Of a stretch of DNA of 11,182 nt, positions 4,973 to 11,182 are shown piece after piece (the stretch's first letter is position 1; each line of letters begins with the position of its first letter). Below the pieces are notes generated by a model. That model was given only the letters and a program-made list of their open reading frames with translations, did no database searches and had not been told where the DNA came from. The stretch is from NCBI GenBank assembly GCA_947461185.1, contig CANHJY010000043.1, positions 1 through 11,182 of the forward strand, written 5' to 3'. Position numbers and translations under genes: made by a program. The stretch is from Flavobacteriales bacterium. GTDB taxonomy: Bacteria; Bacteroidota; Bacteroidia; Flavobacteriales_D; Crocinitomicaceae.

Positions 4973-6322
4973 TTACTCTTTTACGATTTTCATGCGTTGA
5001 ATAAGCGCTCCGGAATCATTTGTCAACATCAAAATATAAACTCCATTTTTTTGCTGATTAAGATCAAGTGAATTGACATTTGATTCGTTCAAAATTACTT
5101 TACCTGTTAAGTCAGTGAGTTGAACATTGGCATTTTCCGATAACATTATAATCCCATTGGTAGGGTTAGGGTAGACTTTAATTGAGTTAACAATCTGAGT
5201 TTCTTCAATAAGTTCAACAGTACAAGAATTGTTTTGTAATAGTGTAGGTCGATAATTATTTATAAAATACCACATGCGCTGTTTTTGCCCTTGAGAAAAA
5301 AAGTTAAGACATGAAGATGGAGAATAATCCATAAAATTATCGCCCATGTTAACATATGGATAATATAAATTTCCATAAACATTTACGCCCGGACACGCAG
5401 TCCATGTGGCGCAGGGATATTGATTGGGATATGAAGGAAAAGAAGGTTGATTAGCCATTGCGCTATTGTTGTCTTGTTGCGGAGCTGTATCCCCTACGTA
5501 ATCATCACAACACATACAATCTCCCCAAATATGTCTTAAGCCCAACCAATGTCCCACTTCGTGAGTCAGAACCCTGTTATCCGGGCTATTATAACCAATG
5601 GAGGTGTGAGTTATTGTTACACCATCATATTGAGGTGGGCTTCCAGGAAATTCGGCTAGACCCAAAAGAGATCCACCCATATTACAAACCCAAACATTGA
5701 GGAATTTGGCTGGATTGTAAGTTTGATAATAAGGGAATGTTGTTTTCAGATAATATGGATTTTGAGAAATATCAATTTGCGCGTATGGGGTATAATCGTA
5801 AGTAACTCCACAATAAATAAATTGAATCTCACAATCAGCCGCTATGTTCTCATAATTTTGAGGCCAGAGACCATTAGGGGATTCGTAACCACCATATTGG
5901 CCTGTGTTAACAGCATCAGGGTTTTGTCTTCTAAAATCTTTGCTTAATATATCAACAGCTTGATTTAATAAGGTTGCAGAAACTTGTTGTGAGGGATCAT
6001 TATAAATTACATGAAAAATTACAGGGATGGTAATAATTGTGCTTTGTTTTAGAAATGATGTATCTAAGAATTCTTGATCTTGCGAATGATAAATACTATT
6101 CAATTCTGGATACATTTCAATTAATTTATCCCTGTTAAATTGAGTGCCACACTTTTCTTGAGCTGAAATTTTTGATCCGAAAATAAACAAAAAGATACTG
6201 CATAGGAAAAATGAACGAGTGAATCGATTGATAGTCTTTTCATCGGTTTGCAATTCAAAAAGCTTAGCTATTTGGCAAAAGTATCGCGTCTTGAACGGAT
6301 GTTGTTGATTTAATAATCTCAT
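4973..6322 (-). CDS. M43-type zinc metalloprotease with T9SS sorting tail
   Basis: This is a secreted peptidase related to the M43 (cytophagalysin/pappalysin) metzincins. The zinc site HEVGHWLGLRH lies at 5531-5563 (three His ligands, catalytic Glu) and the Met-turn NFMDYS near 5320-5337. Several cysteines (CMCCDD, CATWTACPG) are likely in disulfides. The last 72 residues (below 5191) form a type IX secretion C-terminal domain with VYPNPTNG and the ending KIVKE, so the protein should cross the outer membrane and be attached or released there. The start is uncertain. I give the first in-frame ATG (6322), but it puts about 33 residues before the signal peptide (INRFTRSFFLCSIFLFIFGSK, cut near SAQ). 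An in-frame TTG at 6253 would give a better signal peptide. An ATG at 6243 is out of frame by one base (see findings). The 3' part is intact. Confidence 0.85.
   Translation of the reverse strand: MRLLNQQHPFKTRYFCQIAKLFELQTDEKTINRFTRSFFLCSIFLFIFGSKISAQEKCGTQFNRDKLIEMYPELNSIYHSQDQEFLDTSFLKQSTIITIPVIFHVIYNDPSQQVSATLLNQAVDILSKDFRRQNPDAVNTGQYGGYESPNGLWPQNYENIAADCEIQFIYCGVTYDYTPYAQIDISQNPYYLKTTFPYYQTYNPAKFLNVWVCNMGGSLLGLAEFPGSPPQYDGVTITHTSIGYNSPDNRVLTHEVGHWLGLRHIWGDCMCCDDYVGDTAPQQDNNSAMANQPSFPSYPNQYPCATWTACPGVNVYGNLYYPYVNMGDNFMDYSPSSCLNFFSQGQKQRMWYFINNYRPTLLQNNSCTVELIEETQIVNSIKVYPNPTNGIIMLSENANVQLTDLTGKVILNESNVNSLDLNQQKNGVYILMLTNDSGALIQRMKIVKE
6276..6283 (-). promoter_or_regulatory. Candidate -7 box (TACTTTTG) for the metalloprotease
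   Basis: TACTTTTG matches the Bacteroidota -7 consensus TAnnTTTG exactly, but no TTTG/TTG is found about 19 nt upstream. If used, transcription would start near 6269, downstream of the ATG at 6322. That would leave only the TTG at 6253 or the out-of-frame ATG at 6243 as starts. The evidence is a single short box. Confidence 0.3.
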
Positions 6323-6392
6323 GAGCAGTAAGTATAACAATCGTTATATAATTCTCAGTATAGGAATTTTAGTCTAAGTTAGTGCGCTTTCA

Positions 6393-6400
6393 CAAATATA
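6393..6400 (-). promoter_or_regulatory. Second candidate -7 box (TATATTTG) upstream of the metalloprotease
   Basis: TATATTTG matches TAnnTTTG in the 136-nt gap (6323-6458) between the nadV stop and the ATG at 6322. The region 19 nt upstream is AT-rich but has no TTTG. Transcription from here would include the ATG at 6322. It competes with the box at 6276-6283 as the source of the protease transcript. Confidence 0.3.
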
Positions 6401-6458
6401 GGCTATTCTTATTCTGATAATTAGCACTTTATACTTTCAATAATCTTATTGGCCCGGA

Positions 6459-7910
6459 TTACTTTTTCATTTGCTGTCTAATCTCTGCTAATGTCCAGTC
6501 AATTAAAAGCTTACCATCTCTAAAAACTTCTCTTAGTTCTCCTTGCCCTTCTTGTTCCCATGTCACTTGGTCGATAAGCCTGTAGACTCCATTTTCATGT
6601 TCCACTTTTATCAATCCTTTAGCAGATTTTTTTAAGCCGTCGTCCGTAATTGGGTCTTTAAAAATCGCTCTGCCTTCACCATTAACTTCGCCATAGGTCG
6701 CTTTCATAGCAAAACCGAAAGTATCTCTTGTATTGTACTGATAGGTGTACGATCCAATTCCCAGGACAATATTTGTCGATGCAAATCCTTTTTCTTTTAG
6801 TCTTTCGCAAATTTGAGTTGCTCTGGCAATGGTTATGCTATCACCATATATTGCACCAATATGTGAATCCAATTCCTTGAAACCTTTAGCGTTAATTGTA
6901 CCACCAAATGTTTCCCAAAGTAATTCAATTACGCCTTTTTTCTCCTTCTCATTTTTACCATTTGGATTTCCACAAATGATATCAACTGGATCACCGCTAT
7001 CAGGTCTTATAACTACTTTACCTTCTCGACTTAATACTTCTTCTTTAAGTTCTGGCAGATAATCAGATAGCACCTTCCATAAATCCCAAGTATCAGAAAC
7101 GATGGAAACAATTCCTTTCGGATAAACATCACATATAAGCCGTCTGAAAGTTTCGATTTCATTTTCAGAGGTGCCCATGCTCATTACACTATGTTCGGTT
7201 GCCGGCACGGAGCCAGCAATGAGTTCAAGGTCAGAATCGGCATTGTAGTACTTTTCCAATAATGAAATTGCCGGAATAGTATCTGTACCATTAAAACTTA
7301 AAAGATGGCCGCTTGCTGAAATCAAACTTGCTTCAATTCCTGCCATGCCTCTCATTGAAAAGTCGTGACCTTGCCAATCTACAAATTCAGGTATTGACGA
7401 TGTTTCAATAGCAAATTTATCTAATATCCTTCTGTATTGTTTGGCTATTGTTGCAGAAGTACATGGTAACCATACTACTGCAGAAACAAGTGTTTCAAAA
7501 TAATTAGTGAGCCAAAAGAACTCAGGTAGGGTATTGTACATGGTGAACATAGGTACTTTCAATGGTACGCTTGTGCCCTCCGGTAGCGATTTAATTACCA
7601 TTGGAATATAACCTAAGTCATGCAAGTCTTCAATATGCTTCGTCCCAATTTGATTTTCACCCAAATAGTTGTTGATTCTTCTGCTGTATTCAGCTATCAC
7701 TTTTTCCTTGGGTTGCGCGAAAAAGTAATTTTCAAAATCTTCTAAAATGTATTTTTTTAGAAAGTACTGTAATCCAAAAAGCACGACTTCATCTACGTTA
7801 TCCATACGACTGCTTCTTGGTGTCCAATTGGAATAAACTAATGTTGTTCCGTCAGGATATTGTCTTCTGTGGTCTACTTTGTAACCATCTGTCAATAATA
7901 AAGGATTCAT
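6459..7910 (-). CDS. nadV: Nicotinamide phosphoribosyltransferase
   Basis: This 483-residue protein is close to the usual length of the NAMPT/NadV family (human NAMPT has 491). NAMPT joins nicotinamide and PRPP to give NMN, the first step of two-step nicotinamide salvage, in the cytoplasm. The motifs match the known active site: DGYKVDHRRQYP (8-19), GHDFSMRG (181-188, ring-stacking Phe184 and Arg187), GTDT (208-211, Asp210 selecting nicotinamide), the EH pair with His240 (the phosphorylated His of the family), and IRPDSGDP (301-308). All key residues are present. The ATG at 7910 overlaps the stop of the ADP-ribosylglycohydrolase gene (ATGA), so it is the third gene of the prs operon. Candidate NrtR operators precede that operon. 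A member of the related phage Namat group, which uses ADP-ribose pyrophosphate, cannot be excluded by eye. Confidence 0.95.
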   Translation of the reverse strand: MNPLLLTDGYKVDHRRQYPDGTTLVYSNWTPRSSRMDNVDEVVLFGLQYFLKKYILEDFENYFFAQPKEKVIAEYSRRINNYLGENQIGTKHIEDLHDLGYIPMVIKSLPEGTSVPLKVPMFTMYNTLPEFFWLTNYFETLVSAVVWLPCTSATIAKQYRRILDKFAIETSSIPEFVDWQGHDFSMRGMAGIEASLISASGHLLSFNGTDTIPAISLLEKYYNADSDLELIAGSVPATEHSVMSMGTSENEIETFRRLICDVYPKGIVSIVSDTWDLWKVLSDYLPELKEEVLSREGKVVIRPDSGDPVDIICGNPNGKNEKEKKGVIELLWETFGGTINAKGFKELDSHIGAIYGDSITIARATQICERLKEKGFASTNIVLGIGSYTYQYNTRDTFGFAMKATYGEVNGEGRAIFKDPITDDGLKKSAKGLIKVEHENGVYRLIDQVTWEQEGQGELREVFRDGKLLIDWTLAEIRQQMKK

Positions 7911-8869
7911 AATTTTTGTGTTTTATTTAAGTTTAATCGATTATATAATTTTTCTGCTAAAGCGTTTATTTCATTTGATTTCACTAAATTTTCTATCCAA
8001 CTTTTTGGGATATTTTCTATACCAAAGTAAATTCCTGCGATTCCACCTGCAACGCAAGCAGTTGTATCTGTGTCGTCGCCCAAATTAATAGCTTTTAATA
8101 CCGTTTCTGAATACGAATTAGCATTTAAAAAACACCAAAATGAGGCTTCTAAAGTATGAATCACATATCCTGTTGAAAATATTTCACTTTCGTTTATCTC
8201 AGAAATATCTGCCTCTAAAATTCTTGCAAAAAGTTTGATCTCTTGATTTTTGAAATTTTTGTTTGTACAAAATCTATTGACAATGGTTTGCGTATTTTGG
8301 TATGCAACTAATTTATCCAATCCCTTTAAGATTTCTAAAATATACACGATGTAAATAAAGCAAGCCAAAACAGAGCGAAAATGAGCATGGGTTATGGAAG
8401 AAACCGCTTTAGTTATTTCAAATATTTTTTCTAGATCAGTTTCATTTTGCAAATGAAATACTAAAGGCATTATTCGCATTAAAGACCCATTGCCATTATC
8501 TTTTTCCTCAAAACCGCCGCATGAACTTGGTGTTTGACCACTTTCAATTCTGTTGATAGCTTCATTAGTAGCAATCCCAATATCAAAAATTTTTCCATGA
8601 GGAGTCCATATTTCCTCATTTCTCCACTGTAAAAATTTATGGGCAATATCTTTTAAGTCATAACCATTGCATAAACTATCTGCCAAACAAAATGCTAATG
8701 AACTATCATCGCTCCAAGTACCTATGGGTTGATTATGGCTTCCAAATCCAAACATGTTTGTAACAGGGTTTGATTTTAAATAAGCTCTACTTTTAAATTC
8801 TACAGGAACACCTAAAGCATCTGCTACGGATAATCCAAATAGCGCACTTTTTATGACATTATAATTCAT
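7907..8869 (-). CDS. ADP-ribosylglycohydrolase (DraG/ARH family)
   Basis: This 320-residue protein is near the normal family length (about 300). Members remove ADP-ribose from modified proteins, nucleic acids or small molecules using two divalent metal ions. The three ligand clusters are present in order: TWSDDSS (51-57), NGNGSLMR (125-132) with a His cluster ITHAH (159-163), and LGDDTDTTACVAGGIAG (263-279). The N-terminal GLSVADALGVPVEF is also typical. It is the middle gene, with ATGA overlaps to both prs and nadV, so its product is made together with two nicotinamide/phosphoribosyl enzymes. This suggests that it feeds ADP-ribose or nicotinamide metabolism rather than acting on dinitrogenase reductase, since no nitrogen-fixation gene is near. 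The true substrate is unknown. NrtR-regulated draG homologues are, as I recall, described in comparative genomics of NAD regulons. Confidence 0.92.
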   Translation of the reverse strand: MNYNVIKSALFGLSVADALGVPVEFKSRAYLKSNPVTNMFGFGSHNQPIGTWSDDSSLAFCLADSLCNGYDLKDIAHKFLQWRNEEIWTPHGKIFDIGIATNEAINRIESGQTPSSCGGFEEKDNGNGSLMRIMPLVFHLQNETDLEKIFEITKAVSSITHAHFRSVLACFIYIVYILEILKGLDKLVAYQNTQTIVNRFCTNKNFKNQEIKLFARILEADISEINESEIFSTGYVIHTLEASFWCFLNANSYSETVLKAINLGDDTDTTACVAGGIAGIYFGIENIPKSWIENLVKSNEINALAEKLYNRLNLNKTQKL

Positions 8870-9696
8870 AGTAAATCGTTTAATTTAAATTGAGTTAAAC
8901 AATCGTGTTCGATGTTTTTAATTGAGTCTGTTGTGAAAATTTGATCAAAACACTTTAAATCTTCAAAACCTTTGCTAAAAATCCCATGACTTACAGCCAA
9001 ATATAACTTGCCTGCATTTTTCTTTTTTAATTCATCAGCTAGTCCGATAAATGTACCTCCGCCATCGCAAATGTCATCAACGATTAAACAATCTTCATGC
9101 TGTAAGTCATCAGCATAAACCTTAAATCCGGCTAATTTCCCTGTATTTACATCTCTATTTTTGCCGCATTCAATGACTTGTTTACCACCAAGAAAATGAG
9201 ATAATTTGTAGATTTTTTTCATTGATCCGGCATCAGGAGCAATCAGTTTGACTTCTTTGCCAATTTTATGAATTACTTGCGCAATAAAATGATGGTTTTC
9301 GACAACCTTACAATTTTTCAAAACAGCAGGAGTGACATCTGAGTGCGGATCAAAAATGATTACCTTCTTAAACTTTAAAGCATTTATGATTTCAGCATAC
9401 ACTTTTACTGAAAGTGGTTCTCCTTCTACCATAACTCTATCTTGTCTTGAAGCTGGGAAATAAGGGATTACCAATTGATCCAGTTTCATATCCATTCTTT
9501 TTAGTGCATCTACTGCCAAGCATAGCAATCCTAAATCATTAAATGAATTTAATCTGTGCGTTATGGTAACTTTTTTAGTCCTGTCAATATTTGAATTTAT
9601 TTTAATATGAGGCTCCCCACCAGAAAAGGTAAAGCATTCAAACTGGATTTCTTCTCCTGATATTGGTTTGAAATTTTGATCTAAATTAAGTGTCAT
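8866..9696 (-). CDS. prs: Phage-type ribose-phosphate pyrophosphokinase homologue
   Basis: This 276-residue protein is shorter than housekeeping Prs (about 310). PRPP synthetases transfer pyrophosphate from ATP to ribose 5-phosphate. The motifs are FTFSGGEPHIKI (22-33, replacing the usual RFSDGE), PYFPASRQDR (78-87, ATP-binding RQDR kept), DPHSD (116-120, replacing DLHA), APDAG (153-157) and the PRPP loop VDDICDGGGTF (206-216, replacing VDDMIDTGGT). This signature is that of the divergent, phage-like Prs group found next to nadV. The start at 9696 follows a perfect promoter by about 20 nt and has no Shine-Dalgarno sequence, which is normal for this phylum. Its stop overlaps the next gene (ATGA). 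It could supply PRPP for NadV or act on ADP-ribose like the phage enzyme Adps. The substrate cannot be decided by eye. Confidence 0.88.
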   Translation of the reverse strand: MTLNLDQNFKPISGEEIQFECFTFSGGEPHIKINSNIDRTKKVTITHRLNSFNDLGLLCLAVDALKRMDMKLDQLVIPYFPASRQDRVMVEGEPLSVKVYAEIINALKFKKVIIFDPHSDVTPAVLKNCKVVENHHFIAQVIHKIGKEVKLIAPDAGSMKKIYKLSHFLGGKQVIECGKNRDVNTGKLAGFKVYADDLQHEDCLIVDDICDGGGTFIGLADELKKKNAGKLYLAVSHGIFSKGFEDLKCFDQIFTTDSIKNIEHDCLTQFKLNDLL

Positions 9697-9706
9697 AACT
9701 TTTTAT

Positions 9707-9727
9707 TTTGTGTATTTATTACACAAA
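9707..9727. promoter_or_regulatory. NrtR operator candidate O1
   Basis: A perfect 8-bp inverted repeat (TTTGTGTA and TACACAAA) around a 5-bp spacer TTTAT gives a 21-bp site, the length usual for NrtR operators. It overlaps the -7 box end and the expected transcription start of the prs operon, so binding should block initiation. The core TGTGTA / TACACA recurs at 9758-9778 and in altered form upstream of nrtR. Confidence 0.75.
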
Positions 9728-9754
9728 GTTAAGTTAATGTTTTATATAACCAAA
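9724..9754 (-). promoter_or_regulatory. prs-draG-nadV operon promoter (-33 TTTG, -7 TAACTTTG)
   Basis: On the minus strand TTTG (9751-9754) is followed after exactly 19 nt by TAACTTTG (9724-9731), a full match to the Bacteroidota sigma-A promoter TTTG, 19 nt, TAnnTTTG. Transcription should begin near 9717, leaving a leader of about 20 nt before the prs ATG. Operator candidates lie on both sides. Confidence 0.8.
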
Positions 9755-9755
9755 T

Positions 9756-9780
9756 ATTTTGTGTAAAAATTACGCAAAAT
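9756..9780. promoter_or_regulatory. NrtR operator candidate O2
   Basis: The arms ATTTTGTGTA (9756-9765) and TACGCAAAAT (9771-9780) flank AAAAT and are complementary except at one position. The site lies immediately upstream of the -33 box and overlaps the last codons and stop of nrtR. Its centre is 51 bp from that of O1, about five helical turns, so two bound dimers would face the same side of the DNA. Confidence 0.7.
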
Positions 9781-10462
9781 TAATTTCAAAAAAGATTCCG
9801 TCCTTGCTTAACTTGTTGTATTTCTGTTTGTTAAACCTAAAAAGTTTCGCAGGTCTCCCTTTAAGGTTATTGCCAAATTGATCAGTTTCTTCCACAATTC
9901 CAAAACTTAAAATCTTTTTACGGAAATTTCTTCTATCTATCTCAGTTTCTAAGATGGTACAATACAGATTTTCAAGATCTGAAAACAAAAAGGTTTTAGG
10001 AAGTAAATCAAAGCCAACGGGTTGGTAGGTGAGTTTACTTTGGAGTCGTTTCAGAGCAATAGCTAAAATTTCTTTGTGGTCAAATGCTAAATCCGGAATT
10101 TGATTAATAGGGAACCACTTAGCATCCTCTGCATCTGAGTCGGCTTTCAGGATTAATTTTGTCGAATTAACCAAGGCAAAATAAGCAACTGAAATTACAT
10201 GAAAACGAGGGTCGCGATTAATGTTGTCTCCAAATGTGTAGAGTTGCTCTAAATAGTTCACTTTAATTCCTGTTTCTTCCAATAATTCTCTATTTACGGC
10301 ATCTATTAAGGCTTCTTTATCTTTAACGAACCCACCGACTAAAGCCCATTGATTTTTAAAAGTGCCATATTTTTGTTTTATGAGAAGTACATTCAATTTG
10401 TTATTTGAATAACCAAAAACGATTGCATCCACAGCAACTTTAATCTCTTGCTTCAATTCCAT
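9770..10462 (-). CDS. nrtR: NrtR-type Nudix transcriptional regulator of NAD metabolism
   Basis: This 230-residue protein has two domains. Residues 8-140 form a Nudix fold. The Nudix box is complete in GxxxxxE...RELxEExGI spacing (Gly44, Glu50, Arg58, Glu59, Glu62, Glu63, Gly65). In many NrtR proteins the box is degenerate, so hydrolase activity may be kept here. Residues 150-230 are the winged-helix DNA-binding part, with DRRNFRKKI (176-184) and GRPAKLFRF (202-210), typical of NrtR. NrtR binds ADP-ribose or related nucleotides and controls NAD biosynthesis genes, usually as a repressor. It lies 73 nt upstream of prs-draG-nadV in the same direction, with two operators between and a third at its own start, indicating autoregulation. 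The alternative of a pure Nudix sugar-nucleotide hydrolase is made unlikely by the C-terminal domain and operators. Confidence 0.9.
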   Translation of the reverse strand: MELKQEIKVAVDAIVFGYSNNKLNVLLIKQKYGTFKNQWALVGGFVKDKEALIDAVNRELLEETGIKVNYLEQLYTFGDNINRDPRFHVISVAYFALVNSTKLILKADSDAEDAKWFPINQIPDLAFDHKEILAIALKRLQSKLTYQPVGFDLLPKTFLFSDLENLYCTILETEIDRRNFRKKILSFGIVEETDQFGNNLKGRPAKLFRFNKQKYNKLSKDGIFFEINFA

Positions 10463-10468
10463 TATTGA

Positions 10469-10489
10469 TATGCGTATTATTTACGCTAA
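10469..10489. promoter_or_regulatory. NrtR operator candidate O3, upstream of nrtR
   Basis: GCGTA (10472-10476) and TACGC (10482-10486) form a perfect 5-bp inverted repeat around a 5-bp A/T spacer TTATT, the same geometry as O1 and O2. The outer arms are weaker (6 of 8 pairs over 21 bp). It is centred 17 nt upstream of the nrtR ATG, so it suits negative autoregulation. I see no clear TTTG / TAnnTTTG promoter beside it. Confidence 0.6.
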
Positions 10490-10848
10490 TATAATGTTTT
10501 TAGTCTGTTGATATCGGTTGTATTGAAAAGTAGTTTATTGTTTAGTTCCAAAAATTGCAGTTGGCCTGTATTTGTTTTCGCTTATTAAAGCGCACTGCTA
10601 CTTTAAATCTTAAAATTTTGGTTAATACAAAGTACCGAAATACTTTCTAACGAGTTCATCTAAAATTCCGTTTTTCGATATTTAATTAGGTTAAATTGCC
10701 GTGTAGCTGTTTAAATAAAATATCATTAACGGTTTAAAGTCTTGCGAATATTGAGGTGTTTATCAACTGACCTCATTCAAAGTGCAATAATTCGTATCGT
10801 GTAAAATGTGTCAATTTTGCGCTAGATCAGTCTATTGCAAAAGTGCAG
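10490..10848. other. Gene-free region between nrtR and the partial end gene
   Basis: No open frame with coding character or start signal is seen on either strand in these 359 bases. It holds a short hairpin CGCTT-ATTA-AAGCG (10579-10592) and a longer imperfect one with arms TGAGGT (10752-10757) and ACCTCA (10770-10775), the loop of which can pair GTT with AAC. Neither is followed by a U tract, so neither is a convincing intrinsic terminator. The nrtR promoter should lie near its left edge, but no consensus box is evident. Confidence 0.5.
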
Positions 10849-11182
10849 TTAATTGCTGTGGTTGCCATTTGTAACATTATAAATTTCAGTAATGCAAAGA
10901 AGTTTCCCTGTAACGGCATCAAAGTGATAAATTCTTTTAGATTTTCTCGGGTTGTGACTTTGTGTGCTGTAAATAAAACCATTTTCCCAATTTTTACCGA
11001 ATCTTGTTTCCTTTATTAATTTGTATCCTGGATCGTTATTCAATTTATTGTCAACATCTTTGGATTGCGGCTGCTTAATGGGCGTATGAGCATATACCAG
11101 TGCTTTGTTATCGGTTAAAATGACTAAACTGTCTTTTGGAAATCGTTTGGTAATGATTTTATGAATCTCAGAAATGGATAAT
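10849..11182 (-). CDS. Unrecognised protein, C-terminal part, open at window edge
   Basis: The frame ends at TAA/TGA-type stop 10849-10851 and is open without interruption to the window edge, so 110 residues are visible and the true start is outside. A TTG at 11043 would give 64 residues, but the frame upstream of it stays open and reads like protein (ITKRFPKDSLVILTDNKALV), so I treat it as internal. The segment is polar and basic, with a GFIYSTQSHNPRKSKRIYHFD stretch and the end FDAVTGKLLCITEIYNVTNGN. This recalls the terminal beta strands of a globular domain. There is no membrane segment. I do not recognise the family. It is separated from nrtR by nearly 390 nt and probably belongs to another unit. 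Confidence 0.6.
   Translation of the reverse strand, partial: LSISEIHKIITKRFPKDSLVILTDNKALVYAHTPIKQPQSKDVDNKLNNDPGYKLIKETRFGKNWENGFIYSTQSHNPRKSKRIYHFDAVTGKLLCITEIYNVTNGNHSN

Noticed and set aside
5458..5947. Two plus-strand frames inside the metalloprotease
   Set aside because: They are antisense to the HExxH catalytic domain, which is unmistakably coding on the minus strand.
6438..6451. CAATAA / TTATTG inverted repeat as the nadV terminator
   Set aside because: The loop is two bases, the stem is A/T-rich and no U tract follows. It is too weak to call.
6829..7062. 77-residue plus-strand frame within nadV
   Set aside because: It is the antisense shadow of a conserved NAMPT segment, with no independent evidence.

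Overview
The window looks like chromosomal DNA from a member of the Bacteroidota, probably Flavobacteriales. The DNA is AT-rich, and a secreted metalloprotease ends in a VYPNPTNG / KIVKE tail typical of type IX secretion sorting domains. One promoter matches the Bacteroidota pattern TTTG, 19 nt, TAnnTTTG exactly, and the gene starts lack strong Shine-Dalgarno sequences. Only the first 141 bases are coded on the plus strand (the end of a dihydrolipoyl dehydrogenase, followed by a strong bidirectional terminator). All other genes are on the minus strand and are described here in transcription order, from right to left.

The right end (11182-6459) holds the most readable functional unit. After an unrecognised partial gene and about 390 bases of gene-free DNA comes nrtR, a Nudix plus winged-helix regulator of NAD metabolism. 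It is followed by three genes joined by ATGA stop/start overlaps: a phage-type PRPP synthetase homologue (prs), a DraG-type ADP-ribosylglycohydrolase, and a nicotinamide phosphoribosyltransferase (nadV). The 73-nt gap between nrtR and prs contains a perfect -33/-7 promoter. Two matching inverted repeats lie on either side of it, and a third related repeat lies just upstream of nrtR. The unit is best read as NrtR-controlled NAD salvage. Because the set couples an ADP-ribose-releasing enzyme to a PRPP-synthetase-like and a NAMPT-like enzyme, it could instead rebuild NAD directly from ADP-ribose and nicotinamide, as described for phage NARP1. That is a hypothesis.

The middle (6322-2806) is a run of exported proteins: an M43-type metalloprotease with a T9SS tail and a problematic N-terminus, a small secreted protein made of five 20-residue GDYYGKD repeats, a small secreted lipocalin-like protein, and two lipoproteins in tandem.

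The left part (2749-836) is a compact four-gene membrane operon. It encodes a 57-residue single-span protein, a 104-residue multi-span protein, an MFS transporter, and a 121-residue single-span protein that is a paralogue of the first with a decapeptide-repeat insert. A lipoprotein with a DUF4878-like domain (660-268) follows.

The most unexpected non-coding signal is a 31-nt element. On the minus strand it reads GGAG, 4 nt, CCGAAAATCC, 6 nt, GAGTAGG. It has invariant spacing and sits 20-24 nt upstream of the start codons of three separate small exported proteins (660, 4382, 4870). It looks like a shared leader or operator element.
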